A model generated the notes under the pieces. That model made no database searches. It saw nothing but the letters and a program-made list of their open reading frames with translations, and was not told the origin of the DNA. A DNA stretch of 64,000 nucleotides from Pigmentiphaga humi (lineage in GTDB: Bacteria > Pseudomonadota > Gammaproteobacteria > Burkholderiales > Burkholderiaceae_B), in assembly GCF_900606115.1 (NCBI RefSeq), contig NZ_UWPJ01000005.1, positions 310,001 to 374,000 of the forward strand. The letters run 5' to 3'. A program made the translations under genes and the position numbers. Shown here piece by piece: positions 1-10,863 of the stretch; position 1 is the first letter of the stretch; each line of letters opens with the position of its first letter.

Positions 1-78
1 GCCAGTGCCGCCCCTCGAGGGGGCCTGCGAAGCGGGTAGGGGGTGGTTTCCTTCGCGCGTCAGCGCGTAGGGGGGCCT
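1..78 (-). repeat. Dispersed GC-rich stop-codon repeat, copy 1 (cut by window edge)
   Basis: Read on the minus strand it begins 2 nt after the atpA stop codon with CCCCCCTACGCGCTGACGCG and then carries a second CCCCCTACCCGCTTCGC module and a CCCCTCGAGGGG palindrome before running off the left edge. The same modules recur at 3243-3330, 13280-13431, 26836-26999, 37221-37377 and, in short form, 63746-63774. It sits between atpA and the expected atpG, so it is inside an operon rather than at its end. Confidence 0.75.
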
Positions 79-80
79 TA

Positions 81-1619
<1,539 letters not shown>

Positions 1620-1672
1620 GGTTGACTCCTGGAATCCTTTGACTGGGTGCCGAGTGGGGCGCAGCGACCGAA

Positions 1673-2212
1673 CTATGCGACGAGCGCGTCGCGCATGCGA
1701 TCAAGCTGCGCACGCACGGAGGTATCGAGCACCTGATCCCCGACGGACACACGCACGCCGCCGATCAGCGAAGCGTCGACCCGGACGATGGGCTTGATTT
1801 TCACGCCGAATTTCTTTTCCAGCCCGGCGACCAGGTCGGCAACCTGGGCATCGGTCAACGGGAACGCGCTGGCGATCTCCGCATCGGCCGAACCTTCGTG
1901 GCGATTCTTGAGCCACAGGAACTGCGATGCGATCTCGGGCAACAACAGCAGGCGCTGGTTATCGACCAGCAGCTTGATGAAGTTCCGCGCGGCCGGCGAC
2001 AGCTCGGACTTCAGCGTGGCCGTGAACAACTCGACTCGCTGCGCGTTGTCGAGCTTGGGATCGGCGATGGCGCTGCGCACGTCGGGGTGCGCGGCAGCCT
2101 GGGCCATTTCGGCGACAAGCTCGGCCCAGGCGGCAAGGCCTGCGCTATCTGCACGGGCGACGCCGAACAGCGCTTCAGCGTATGGCCGGGCGATGGTGGA
2201 CAGTTCAGCCAT
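1673..2212 (-). CDS. atpH: F1 ATP synthase subunit delta
   Basis: Peripheral-stalk subunit that ties the top of F1 to the b-subunit dimer (OSCP homologue). I start it at the ATG giving [16 protein letters not shown], which is the conserved N-terminus, for 179 aa; the frame stays open 22 codons further upstream but that extension does not look like delta. The C-terminal part contains the family segment [18 protein letters not shown]. It lies between atpF (88 nt upstream) and atpA (53 nt downstream) in the usual order. Confidence 0.97.
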   Translation of the reverse strand: MAELSTIARPYAEALFGVARADSAGLAAWAELVAEMAQAAAHPDVRSAIADPKLDNAQRVELFTATLKSELSPAARNFIKLLVDNQRLLLLPEIASQFLWLKNRHEGSADAEIASAFPLTDAQVADLVAGLEKKFGVKIKPIVRVDASLIGGVRVSVGDQVLDTSVRAQLDRMRDALVA

Positions 2213-2300
2213 GGTGGCTCTCGATGCCTGATACGGTTGGCGAGGTGATTCGCGAACGCGCGAGCGGCACGCATTCACCGTGCCACCCCCGCGGGTTTAT

Positions 2301-2771
2301 TTACAACTGGGCCTTGAGCTGGCCGAGCAGGTCGGCATGCACCTGGGCATTGACTTCGCGCTTGAGGATTTCCTCGGCGCCTTTCACGGCCAACTGGGCA
2401 ACCGCATCGCGCAGACCTTCGCGGGCGCGCTGCGCTTCCTGCTGCGCTTCCTGGCGGGCCTGCTCGAGAATGCGGGCGCGTTCGGCCTCGGCGTCCTTGC
2501 GAGCCTGTTCGATCAGGGTGACGGCCTGCTTTTCGGCCTGGGCCAGGCGAGCCTGGTTGTCGGCCTTGGCAGAGGCTTCGATCTGGCCGATGCGGGCCTC
2601 GGCCTGCACCAGTTCGGCCTTGCCCTTCTCGGCCGAGGCGAGGCCCTCGGCGATCTTCAGACGACGCTCTTCGATGGACTTCATCAGAGGCGGCCACACG
2701 AACTTCATCGTGAACCACGCCAGAATGAAGAACACGAGCATCTGGAAGATGAGTGTCGCGTTCAGATTCAC
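2301..2771 (-). CDS. atpF: Fo ATP synthase subunit b
   Basis: Membrane-anchored peripheral stalk of the proton-translocating Fo sector. The 156 aa protein has one N-terminal membrane helix (about residues 5-27, starting [10 protein letters not shown]) followed by a long charged Ala/Glu/Gln/Arg-rich coiled coil, as expected for b. The length matches that of Escherichia coli b (156 aa). It follows atpE after 77 nt and precedes atpH. Confidence 0.97.
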   Translation of the reverse strand: MNLNATLIFQMLVFFILAWFTMKFVWPPLMKSIEERRLKIAEGLASAEKGKAELVQAEARIGQIEASAKADNQARLAQAEKQAVTLIEQARKDAEAERARILEQARQEAQQEAQRAREGLRDAVAQLAVKGAEEILKREVNAQVHADLLGQLKAQL

Positions 2772-2848
2772 GGTGTTTCCTTATTCGGAAAAGAACATCA
2801 TCCGTGACGGGCCGGGCCGCGTCACGGAGCGGTCATGTCGAATAGGTC

Positions 2849-3121
<273 letters not shown>

Positions 3122-3242
3122 CTAGTTATGTTGAAAGTGAAACTACAGATACTGCCAACTTGCTACAAGATCGCGGCCAAACCAACCGCGTCCCGATATT
3201 CCCAAAATCTCACTGGCAAGAAACCTCTCTCCGCCAGCCGCC

Positions 3243-3330
3243 ATCCCACCCAGGGTGCCGCGGATCCGGCTCCGCCGGTCCGCCAACACCGCCCCTTGAG
3301 GGGTCGCGCGAAGCGCGTAGGGGGTGGGCT
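3243..3330 (-). repeat. Dispersed GC-rich stop-codon repeat, copy 2 (inside atp operon)
   Basis: On the minus strand it starts about 5 nt after the atpB stop with CCCACCCCCTACGCGCTTCG, continues through a CCCCTCAAGGGG palindrome, and ends in the module GGACCGGCGGAGCCGGATCC. It lacks the 41-nt central core shared by the copies at 13.3, 26.9 and 37.3 kb. It separates atpB from atpE. Confidence 0.8.
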
Positions 3331-3334
3331 TCCC

Positions 3335-4201
3335 TCAGTGCCCTTCGTGGGCCTGGCCGATGTAGACCAGCGTCAGCATCATGAAGATGAAGGCCTGCAG
3401 CACGACGATCAGGATGTGGAAGATGGCCCAGATCGACCCGGCGATGACATGGCCGACGCCCAGGGCCAGGCTGGAGGCATTCAGGCCCGCCCACGCGCCG
3501 CCCAGCATGGCGATCAGCATGAAGATCAGTTCGCCGGCGAACATATTGCCGAACAACCGCATGCCCAGCGAGACCATCTTGGCCGCGTACTCGATGAGGT
3601 TCAGCAGGAAGTTGAAGGGAGCCAGGACGACGGCGCCGATGCCGTGCGCGTGGAAAGGCGCAGTGAACAGCTCCTTGACGAAGCCGCCGGGCGACTTGAT
3701 CTTGATGCCGTAGTAGAACATCAGCAGCAGCACGCCCATCGACATGCCGATCGGCGCGTTCAGGTCGGCCGTCGGCACGATGCGGTGATAGTGGATGACG
3801 TCGTCCAGCCCGATCAGGCTGAACAGGTAGTGCGGCAGGTCGACCGGCAGCAGGTCGAGCGCGTTCATGAAGACGATCCACATGAACACGGTGAGCGCGA
3901 GCGGCGCGACGAACAGGCGCGACTTGGCGTTGCTGACGATGCCCTTGGCTTCCTCGTCGACCCACTCGACCAGGATCTCGACGAAGGCCTGCATCTTGCC
4001 CGGCACGCCGGCGGTGGCGCGGCGGGCGCCCAGCCACATCAGGAACACGACCAGCAGGCCCATGGAGATGGACCAGAAAAGCGTGTCGTAGTTGACGACC
4101 GAGAAATCGGCGATAAGAGACTGCTTGTGTCCGGTATTGTTCAGGTGTCCCAGGTGATGGACGATGTACTCGGACGCGGTCGGCGCTGTGGTGGAAGCCA
4201 T
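3335..4201 (-). CDS. atpB: Fo ATP synthase subunit a
   Basis: Stator membrane subunit that provides the two proton half-channels against the c-ring. I choose the ATG giving [20 protein letters not shown], 288 aa; the 22 codons upstream in frame are not part of the family. Several membrane helices are evident, and the essential arginine lies in the motif [14 protein letters not shown], matching Arg210 of Escherichia coli. It is separated from atpI by 78 nt and from atpE by 243 nt containing a repeat. Confidence 0.97.
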   Translation of the reverse strand: MASTTAPTASEYIVHHLGHLNNTGHKQSLIADFSVVNYDTLFWSISMGLLVVFLMWLGARRATAGVPGKMQAFVEILVEWVDEEAKGIVSNAKSRLFVAPLALTVFMWIVFMNALDLLPVDLPHYLFSLIGLDDVIHYHRIVPTADLNAPIGMSMGVLLLMFYYGIKIKSPGGFVKELFTAPFHAHGIGAVVLAPFNFLLNLIEYAAKMVSLGMRLFGNMFAGELIFMLIAMLGGAWAGLNASSLALGVGHVIAGSIWAIFHILIVVLQAFIFMMLTLVYIGQAHEGH

Positions 4202-4279
4202 ATCGGGGGTTTCTATCCTACGACCTGATTTTGAAATTCTCGCGATGCCGGCCGGGGTGCTCCGCACGCGCCGTCATCT

Positions 4280-4834
4280 TCAATCCATTTTCTTGCCGAA
4301 AGCCAGTACCAGCCACTGGCTTTTGAGCGCACACACCAAACCCGCCAGAAAGGCGGGCCAGACGAGCCATTCGCGACCGAACTTCGCCGCTGCGACGATG
4401 AACACGACAGCGACGGCGATCTTGAGAAACTCGCCGAGAAAAAACGTTGCGGGGTTTGCTCCCCCCGGCTTCTGCACACTCAGGATCAATCTGAATGCGA
4501 ACAAGGCGTTGGGAATGACGTAGGCCGCAGAGCCCACCAGCGCAGACACGGCCGCGGCGCTCCCCGACACCGCGTAGGCCAGCAGGCCCACGACTACGCT
4601 GACAACGATCTGAACGATTATCGCATGCAGCAAGTCCCGCACGGCCCGCTGGCGCAATATCGCTCGTTCCGCTTCGGTAAGCCGAAGCGGTTCTACCTGT
4701 TCGTCGGAACGCGAGCGCTCGGCATCCCGGGCTTCCCAGCCCCACGGATCCGCCTCTTGCGTAGAGCGGCCTTGCGCACCATGGTCATCTAAACGATCCG
4801 GCACTGTTTCAAGACCCGCTTTCCGGCAAACCAT
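4280..4834 (-). CDS. atpI: ATP synthase protein I (AtpI-like membrane protein)
   Basis: First gene of the atp operon; AtpI proteins assist c-ring assembly or stability and are not part of the finished enzyme. The polar N-terminus (about 75 residues) is followed by four hydrophobic segments, including IIVQIVVSVVVGLLAYAVSG. The start is uncertain. The ATG at 4834 gives 184 aa, but a good sigma-70 promoter at 4838-4867 would start transcription almost on top of it, so the true start may be the in-frame GTG at 4806 (174 aa). Function rests on membrane pattern and operon position. Confidence 0.85.
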   Translation of the reverse strand: MVCRKAGLETVPDRLDDHGAQGRSTQEADPWGWEARDAERSRSDEQVEPLRLTEAERAILRQRAVRDLLHAIIVQIVVSVVVGLLAYAVSGSAAAVSALVGSAAYVIPNALFAFRLILSVQKPGGANPATFFLGEFLKIAVAVVFIVAAAKFGREWLVWPAFLAGLVCALKSQWLVLAFGKKMD

Positions 4835-4837
4835 ACG

Positions 4838-4867
4838 AGTATAGCGGGTTTTCCCGTGGACTAGCAA
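4838..4867 (-). promoter_or_regulatory. Candidate sigma-70 promoter of the atp operon
   Basis: On the minus strand TTGCTA, an 18 nt spacer and TATACT match the -35/-10 consensus at 4 of 6 and 5 of 6 positions. It lies directly upstream of atpI and points toward the atp genes. The predicted start of transcription is near 4831, which argues against the ATG at 4834 as the atpI start codon or implies a leaderless message. Confidence 0.6.
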
Positions 4868-4970
4868 ACCTTGATCGCGCGTGTTGCATGCGTGCCGAGG
4901 CGGGGCCGGATGCATCCTGCCGGCGCAGGCCGATAAAATCGGAGCCGTCCCGCCCCCGCCAGGAACCGCC

Positions 4971-5852
4971 GTGGAACTGCGCCAGATCCAATATTTCATC
5001 TGCCTTTTCGAGGAAGGCACCGTTACGGGCGCCGCGCGCCGGGTCAACGTCGTGCAGCCGGCCTTGAGCGCGCAGATCGCCAAGCTGGAAGAAGAGCTCG
5101 GCCAGAAGCTGTTCGTGCGCAATCCGCGCGGCATGGAGCCGACCGAGGCCGGGCGGCGCATGTACCAGCTCTACCTGCCCATCCTGCGCGACCTGACCCA
5201 CGCGCGCGAGCAGATGACGCTGCGGCGCGACGAAGTGGGAGGCGAGGTGGCGGTCGGGATGATTTCTTCGCTGGCCGAAAGCGTGCTGAGCGAGGCGCTG
5301 ACCGAATTCGCGCGGCGCTACCCCAAGGTCAACGTCACGGTCACCAACGGACCGCTGCTGGACTGGGTGGCAGCCGGCAAGATCGATGCCGCCATCGTCG
5401 ACAAGCCGCGCCGGCCGTTCTCGTTGAGCGTCGAGCCGATTCTCGACGACGAACTGGTGCTGGTCGGCCCCGACGATCCGGCCGTGCCGGACACCTTGCC
5501 GCTGGCGGCGGCGGCCGCGCTGCCGCTGGTCTTCACGCCGCGCGAGCACAATATGCGCGAGATCCTGGAAGACTACGCGCGCCAGGAGAACGTGGTCTTC
5601 AAGCCGGCGTTCGAGATCTATTCCATGACCGCGCTGCTGAACCTGGCGCAGGACGCCGGGCTCTACGCCATCCTGCCCCGCACCGTGGTGCGGCGCCATG
5701 CCGGACGGCCGTCGCTGCGCGTGCGCAGCATCGGCGCTCCGGCCATGTTCCGCCAGATCATAGGCGTCACCCACCCGCGCCGTCCGCTCACCACCGCGGC
5801 GGCGCTGCTGCTGGAGGTGCTCAAGCGGCACATCCGCGGGCTGTCCGGCTGA
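4971..5852 (+). CDS. LysR-family transcriptional regulator
   Basis: Typical LysR layout in 293 aa: an N-terminal winged helix-turn-helix (about residues 1-60, with GTVTGAARRVNVVQPALSAQ) and a C-terminal two-lobed effector domain. The GTG at 4971 gives the family-like start MELRQIQYF and has an AGGA ribosome site 7 nt upstream; open frame further left is unlike the family. It lies upstream of, and in the same direction as, a Bug binding protein and a decarboxylase-like protein, so it probably controls their use of an aromatic or carboxylic acid. The effector is unknown. Confidence 0.9.
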   Translation: MELRQIQYFICLFEEGTVTGAARRVNVVQPALSAQIAKLEEELGQKLFVRNPRGMEPTEAGRRMYQLYLPILRDLTHAREQMTLRRDEVGGEVAVGMISSLAESVLSEALTEFARRYPKVNVTVTNGPLLDWVAAGKIDAAIVDKPRRPFSLSVEPILDDELVLVGPDDPAVPDTLPLAAAAALPLVFTPREHNMREILEDYARQENVVFKPAFEIYSMTALLNLAQDAGLYAILPRTVVRRHAGRPSLRVRSIGAPAMFRQIIGVTHPRRPLTTAAALLLEVLKRHIRGLSG

Positions 5853-6093
5853 GCGGCGCCGGGAGCCAGCGGCCGGCGGCGATCGCAACATAGCGATGAG
5901 TGATATCAGCGATCATTATTTATCATGATTCGCGATCGGTTTCGGCCTTCTCTCTGCACTTAGAATTGCCTGAGCCTGGCACGCGGCGCCGCGGCGCGCC
6001 GCCGTGCGCCCGCCGGACCCGCGCGGATGCCGCGGGAGCGACTCGAGATACCGGGCGTCGCCAGGCATTGCGGAACCCTAGAAGGAGACTTTC

Positions 6094-7062
6094 ATGAAAG
6101 CGCCCCTGCGCCTGCTCGCCGCCGCCCTGTCGGTGGCCGCCGCCACCTCCGTCGCCCATGCCGACGACTATCCCTCCAAGCCTGTGCGCGTCATCGTGCC
6201 CGTGACCGCCGGCGGCGGCGTGGACACCGCCGCGCGGCTGATCGCCACCCACCTGCGCAACGAACTCGGCCAGACCTTCGTGGTGGAGAACAAGCCGGGC
6301 GCCGGCGGGAACATCGGCCTGGACCTGCTGGCCAAGGCGCCCGCCGACGGCTACACGCTGGCGGTCATCCCCAACACCATGACCATCAACCATACGTTGA
6401 TGAGCAAGCTGCCGTTCGACACGCTCAAGAGCTTCGCGCCCGTGGCGCTGCTGGGCACCACGCCCGCAGTGCTGGGCGCACGCGGCAACCTGGCGCCCAA
6501 GTCGCTCAAGGAACTGGTGGACTACGCCAAGCAGAACCCGGGCAAGCTGTCGTACGCCGGCTGCGATACCGGCTCGGCGCTGCACCTGGCCGGCGAGATG
6601 TTCAAGCAGCAGGCCAGCGTGGACGTCACCCACGTGCCCTACAAAGGCTGCTCGGATTCCGTGCCCAACGTGCTGGGCGGCCAGGTGGACCTGATCTTCA
6701 TCACGTTCACCAACATCGCCGGCTACGTGAAGGACGGCCGCATGCGCGTCTACGCCGTCGCGGCCGACCAGCGCACGCCCTACGCGCCCGACCTGCCCAC
6801 GGGCGCCGAGCAAGGCTACCCCGGCTTCAACATCGACATCTGGTACGGCATGCTCGCGCCCGCGGGCACGCCTGCGGACATCGTCAACAAGCTCAACAAG
6901 GCGGTCAACGTGGTGCTCAAGAAGCCCGACGTGCAAGCCTCGTTCGCCACCAGCTACGTCACGCCCGTGGGCGGAACGCCGGAACAGTTCGGCGCCAAGA
7001 TCCGCTCCGACGTCGAACGCTACGGCGCCGTCATCAAGAAAGCCAACATCCGCGTCGAATAA
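6094..7062 (+). CDS. Bug/TctC-family periplasmic solute-binding protein
   Basis: 322 aa with a clear Sec signal peptide (about residues 1-23, ending AHA). The mature start YPSKPVRVIVPVTAGGGVDT carries the family hallmark. Bug proteins bind carboxylic acids in the periplasm and are hugely expanded in Bordetella; many have no dedicated membrane partner, and none is adjacent here. A GAAGGAGAC ribosome site precedes the ATG. The next gene starts 21 nt downstream, so the two form an operon. Ligand unknown. Confidence 0.93.
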   Translation: MKAPLRLLAAALSVAAATSVAHADDYPSKPVRVIVPVTAGGGVDTAARLIATHLRNELGQTFVVENKPGAGGNIGLDLLAKAPADGYTLAVIPNTMTINHTLMSKLPFDTLKSFAPVALLGTTPAVLGARGNLAPKSLKELVDYAKQNPGKLSYAGCDTGSALHLAGEMFKQQASVDVTHVPYKGCSDSVPNVLGGQVDLIFITFTNIAGYVKDGRMRVYAVAADQRTPYAPDLPTGAEQGYPGFNIDIWYGMLAPAGTPADIVNKLNKAVNVVLKKPDVQASFATSYVTPVGGTPEQFGAKIRSDVERYGAVIKKANIRVE

Positions 7063-7083
7063 GCGCAACCAGGAGAACGCCTC

Positions 7084-8076
7084 ATGTCCAAACTGAAACT
7101 TTCGCTGGGCTGCTGGGACTACGACCGCACCCGCGCGCTCATGGACGGCACCGTCGCCGTCGACGGCATCGACCTGAACTACCTGAATATGCCAGTGGAA
7201 GAAACCTTCTTCCGCATGCTGCGCCACCGCGAATTCGACATCGCCGAGATGTCGCTGTCGTCCTACACCGTGTCGCTGTTCAAACCGGAGCGGCCGTTCA
7301 TCGCCATTCCGGTGTTCCCGTCGCGCTTCTTCCGCCATTCGTGCATCTACGTCAATGCCGATGCCGGCATCCGCGAACCCAAGGACTTGATCGGCAAGCG
7401 CATCGGCACGCCCGAGTACCAGATGACCGCTCCGGTGTGGATCCGCGGCATCCTGGACGAACACTACGGCGTGCCGGTGGACAGCGTGACCTACGTCACG
7501 GGCGGCGAAGAAGAGCCCGGCCGCCCCGAGAAGCTCAAGATCGACCTGCCCCCCAACATCAAGGTCGAACAGATCGGCCCCACGCAAACGCTCTCGCAGA
7601 TGCTGCTGGACGGCGAGATCGACGCGCTGCACACCGCGCGCATGCCCTCGACCTTCCTGACCGGCAAGGGCAAGGTGCAGCGCCTGTTCCCCGACTTCGA
7701 GGCGGTCGAGCGCGCCTACTACCGCGACACCGGCATCTTCCCGATCATGCACACGCTGGTCATCCGCCGCGAGATCTACGAAGCCAACCGCTGGGTCGCG
7801 CAATCGCTGTACAAGGCCTTCGCCCAGGCCCAGCAGGTCGCCTACCAGAACCTGCGCGAAACCGCCGCGCTCAAGATCATGCACCCCTGGCTGCTGTCCA
7901 ACATGGAAGCCGTCGTGCAGGAAATGGGCGAGGACTTCTGGGCCTACGGCTTCGAGAACAACCGCAAGACCCTGGAGACCTTCCTGCGCTACCACTACGA
8001 AGGCGGACTCTCCAAGAAGCTGCTCCAGCCCGAAGATCTGTTCGCCCCCGAGACCTTCGAAGCATTCAAGATCTGA
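7084..8076 (+). CDS. 4,5-dihydroxyphthalate decarboxylase-like / NMT1-type protein
   Basis: 330 aa, no signal peptide. The N-terminal MSKLKLSLGCWDYDRTRAL and the following segment EETFFRMLRHREFDIAEMSL resemble proteins annotated as 4,5-dihydroxyphthalate decarboxylase, which share the periplasmic-binding-protein fold. The protein could be a cytoplasmic decarboxylase of a protocatechuate-forming pathway or a solute-binding relative without a signal. Co-transcription with a Bug protein, and a Rieske oxygenase some 3 kb away, make aromatic acid metabolism plausible. An intrinsic terminator follows the stop after 18 nt. Confidence 0.75.
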   Translation: MSKLKLSLGCWDYDRTRALMDGTVAVDGIDLNYLNMPVEETFFRMLRHREFDIAEMSLSSYTVSLFKPERPFIAIPVFPSRFFRHSCIYVNADAGIREPKDLIGKRIGTPEYQMTAPVWIRGILDEHYGVPVDSVTYVTGGEEEPGRPEKLKIDLPPNIKVEQIGPTQTLSQMLLDGEIDALHTARMPSTFLTGKGKVQRLFPDFEAVERAYYRDTGIFPIMHTLVIRREIYEANRWVAQSLYKAFAQAQQVAYQNLRETAALKIMHPWLLSNMEAVVQEMGEDFWAYGFENNRKTLETFLRYHYEGGLSKKLLQPEDLFAPETFEAFKI

Positions 8077-8094
8077 ACCGCAGCTTCCTCGGAT

Positions 8095-8125
8095 AAACGG
8101 GCCTGTTCAGCAAATAGGCCCGTTT
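8095..8125 (+). terminator. Intrinsic-type terminator after the Bug/decarboxylase-like operon
   Basis: A perfect 10-bp stem (AAACGGGCCT / AGGCCCGTTT) with an 11 nt loop, followed by a short T-rich tail. It lies 18 nt after the stop at 8076 and ends the plus-strand transcript before the opposing DUF2235 gene. Confidence 0.8.
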
Positions 8126-8156
8126 GCTTGCTCATCGAGACTGCCCCGGTCAACCC

Positions 8157-9566
8157 TCATCCTTCTATCCTGAAGTTGAACGCGGGCGTCTCTCCCAGAT
8201 TCACCGGACGGTAGATACCGTCCGGTTCCCTGTGAACGTTCCGGCAGGGCAACTCTCCTGCTTCGTAGCGATCGATCGCGCTACGGTGTACGAAATCCTT
8301 TTCATTCGGTTGGCGGCGATAGATTCCCGCCGCCGAATAGATCGCACTAAAAGACCCATCGAACAACTCGTCGTGAAGCTTGCCCCTCGAATCCCCGGCA
8401 GGAAGATTGTCCATGGCGAAAAGTCGATCATCGGCAAACTGCTTTAGCATCCAATGCAAAGCGACACCCTCCAGGCCAATGGCCGAGCCACATGGCATTG
8501 GCGCGGGCTGCCTTCGCGCAAGAATGGGGTAGTAACCTCCCCCTACGTCCGCATGGGCTCCAGCAAACCATACTTCTTTCAATGTTTGGTTCCGCGCACG
8601 GGGAATGCCGAATCTGACCAGACGAAAGTCATTGCGCTGCTCGTCGATAGCCATGGCGTGGTAGCCTCGCCGAGCATAGAGTTCCAATCTGTGATCGTCG
8701 GGATCGTCATTGCGCCAAAAGCCGAACGCGGGAACCGTATCGAATACGCCGATAGCTTCCACAATGACCCGATTCACTTCCATGCCCTGTGCCTGCTCGT
8801 AGAGCTTCAACTTTTGCGCCAATCTCCCTGAGAAATTGGCTTCGCCTTTGTCCAGTTCGGTGTATTGGCGAAACAAACCCGTCGTCTGCTCGAACAGCCG
8901 CCCATATTCCCGTTTCAACAGCTCCGCATCAACCGGGCCTCGCGCCTCATTGAAGACAGGCAATCCGGCGTATTCGACCAAACCATTGAGGGTTCGCGCC
9001 GTGAACGCTCCACGGCTGAAACCGAAGAGATAGATTTTGTCTCCAGGTCTGTAGGCAGCGATGAGAAAGCGATAGGCCTGCCGGACATTCTCTTCCAGGC
9101 CGTTTCCGAAAACGGAGCCGGTAAATCTCTGAAAATTTGTGCCTACGCCTCGGTCATAGTACGGAACGACCGGATCACCCTGCAGCGCTCGCGCATATGC
9201 CAGGGTATATAACCGCCACACGTTGGTCTGATCCTTTTTCGTATTTCCGGTCCCATCCAGAAATACCGCCAAGGCTCTCGGCCGGGACTGCCAGAACCGG
9301 CAGTTCAGCCTGATCCATCGAGCTTGGACATTCTTCGCACTATCGTCCATGTCTGACGGATCGATCGAACTGCCCGCCAGCTTGCATGCGTCGGAGGTCG
9401 TAGACAGCAGTTGTCGATCCAGCAGCGAATACCCCGTTTTGCCCGAATCTGTTTCCGCTACGGGGCCAATGAATTCGGATCCGGCTGGCTGGTACCAATC
9501 CAGCGTCTGCAAATGGCTGGCGCAACCCGCCAGAACAACCGTGATCAGAACCAGCAGGATGCGCAT
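8157..9566 (-). CDS. DUF2235 (alpha/beta-hydrolase-like) lipoprotein
   Basis: 469 aa starting at MRILLVLITVVLAGCAS, a lipoprotein signal whose lipobox LAGC puts the lipidated cysteine at residue 15. A GGGGAAG ribosome site supports this start over the longer frame. The DUF2235 signature is present: FLDGTGNTKKDQTNVW near residue 100 and the serine-hydrolase elbow GFSRGAF. Related domains include type VI secretion phospholipases (Tle1), but this protein is lipid-anchored and no vgrG, hcp or immunity gene is nearby, so an envelope hydrolase is likelier. It looks unrelated to its neighbours. Confidence 0.87.
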   Translation of the reverse strand: MRILLVLITVVLAGCASHLQTLDWYQPAGSEFIGPVAETDSGKTGYSLLDRQLLSTTSDACKLAGSSIDPSDMDDSAKNVQARWIRLNCRFWQSRPRALAVFLDGTGNTKKDQTNVWRLYTLAYARALQGDPVVPYYDRGVGTNFQRFTGSVFGNGLEENVRQAYRFLIAAYRPGDKIYLFGFSRGAFTARTLNGLVEYAGLPVFNEARGPVDAELLKREYGRLFEQTTGLFRQYTELDKGEANFSGRLAQKLKLYEQAQGMEVNRVIVEAIGVFDTVPAFGFWRNDDPDDHRLELYARRGYHAMAIDEQRNDFRLVRFGIPRARNQTLKEVWFAGAHADVGGGYYPILARRQPAPMPCGSAIGLEGVALHWMLKQFADDRLFAMDNLPAGDSRGKLHDELFDGSFSAIYSAAGIYRRQPNEKDFVHRSAIDRYEAGELPCRNVHREPDGIYRPVNLGETPAFNFRIEG

Positions 9567-9697
9567 TTTCTTCCCCGTTTCTCCGCACGAGATTTCCGCA
9601 GCGCAGACATCCCGGTGCCCGCATGCTGTGTAACGAAAAAGAAATAGCATACAAACGGGGAAACGCAATCCCTAGGGATACCGCCCCGGCAGGATCC

Positions 9698-10747
9698 TCA
9701 TGGGCAAGGGTTCGGATGGGCGACATGGATCGCCTCGATGCCCGCCAATACTTCGGGCGCGAGCGTCAGCTGCGCGCTGGCGATGTTTTCGTCGAGCTGG
9801 GCGATGGTGGTCGCGCCGATCAGGTTGCTGGTCACGAAGGGCCGGCTGTTCACCCAGGCCAGCGCCATCTGCGCCGGCGACAGGCCGTGCTCGCGCGCCA
9901 GCTGGACGTATTGGCGCACCGCCGATTCGGCCTGCGGGCCGTCGTAGCGGGTGAAGCGCGTGAACTTGGTCAGGCGCGCCCCTTCGGGCCGGGCGCCGTC
10001 CAGATATTTGCCGGACAGTACGCCCATGCCCAAGGGCGAATAGGCAAGCAGGCCGATCTGCTCGAAGCGGGTGAACTCCGACAAGCCGATCTCGTATATC
10101 CGGTTGACCAGGCTGTACGGGTTCTGGATGGACGCGATGCGCGGCAGGCCTCGCGTTTCCGACAGCTTGAGGAACTGCGCCACGCCCCAGGGCGTTTCGT
10201 TCGACACGCCGATGTGCCGCACCTTGCCGGCCTGCACGAACTCCTGCAGTACCGATAGCGTCTCTTCGATGGGCACGGTGTATTCATCGTCCGGCCACGG
10301 GTAGGCCAGCCTGCCGAAGGTGGTGGTGGTGCGGTCCGGCCAATGCAGCTGGTAGAGGTCGACGTGGTCGGTCTGCAGGCGCTTGAGGCTGTCGTCGAGC
10401 GCTTGGGTCAGGTTCTTGCGGTCGAGGAAAGGTTTGCCGTCGCGGAAATGGCTGGGGCGCTTGGGGTCGCGCACCGGGCCGATGATCTTGCTGGTCAGCA
10501 CGATGTCGTTGCGCCGCTTGGTCCTGGCCAGCCAGGTGCCGATATAGGTCTCGGTCAGGCCCTGGGTCTCGGCCTTCGGCGGCACGGGGTACATCTCGGC
10601 CGTGTCCACCAGGTTCACGCCGCGCGACAGGGCGTAATCGATCTGCTCGTGCGCCTCGGCCTCGCTGTTCTGCTCGCCCCAGGTCATGGTCCCCAGGCCG
10701 ATCACGCTGACCTTCAGATCGGTGCGTCCAAGTTTGCGGTACTCCAC
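9698..10747 (-). CDS. tas: Tas-like NADP-dependent aldo/keto reductase
   Basis: 349 aa from a GTG start with an AGGAG ribosome site 7 nt upstream. Extending the frame further upstream would run antisense-type sequence across the next gene and is rejected. The protein follows Escherichia coli Tas closely, with VIGLGTMTWGEQNSEAEAHE, the catalytic Asp/Tyr pair in DTAEMYPVPP, YQLHWPDR and IGVSNETPWGV. These enzymes reduce aldehydes and ketones with NADPH. It lies 116 nt downstream of the Rieske oxygenase on the same strand and may be co-transcribed, which would suit reduction of a product of ring or ether cleavage. Confidence 0.93.
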   Translation of the reverse strand: MEYRKLGRTDLKVSVIGLGTMTWGEQNSEAEAHEQIDYALSRGVNLVDTAEMYPVPPKAETQGLTETYIGTWLARTKRRNDIVLTSKIIGPVRDPKRPSHFRDGKPFLDRKNLTQALDDSLKRLQTDHVDLYQLHWPDRTTTTFGRLAYPWPDDEYTVPIEETLSVLQEFVQAGKVRHIGVSNETPWGVAQFLKLSETRGLPRIASIQNPYSLVNRIYEIGLSEFTRFEQIGLLAYSPLGMGVLSGKYLDGARPEGARLTKFTRFTRYDGPQAESAVRQYVQLAREHGLSPAQMALAWVNSRPFVTSNLIGATTIAQLDENIASAQLTLAPEVLAGIEAIHVAHPNPCP

Positions 10748-10863
10748 GGCGATACTCCTGTTTTGAAGATGGCTGCCGGCATGGCACGGTCTTGTACAAG
10801 AGTACTGCAAACCTCTCCTGGACGCGGCTGCCGGGACAGCCTCAGGCTGCCCCGGCCTCGGCC

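Noticed and set aside
5923-7995. 690-codon minus-strand frame opposite the Bug and decarboxylase-like genes
   Set aside because: Low-complexity His/Gly/Val/Asp-rich translation typical of antisense in GC-rich DNA, with no domain.
8157-9566. DUF2235 protein as a type VI secretion effector
   Set aside because: It has a lipoprotein signal and no vgrG, PAAR, adaptor or immunity gene beside it.
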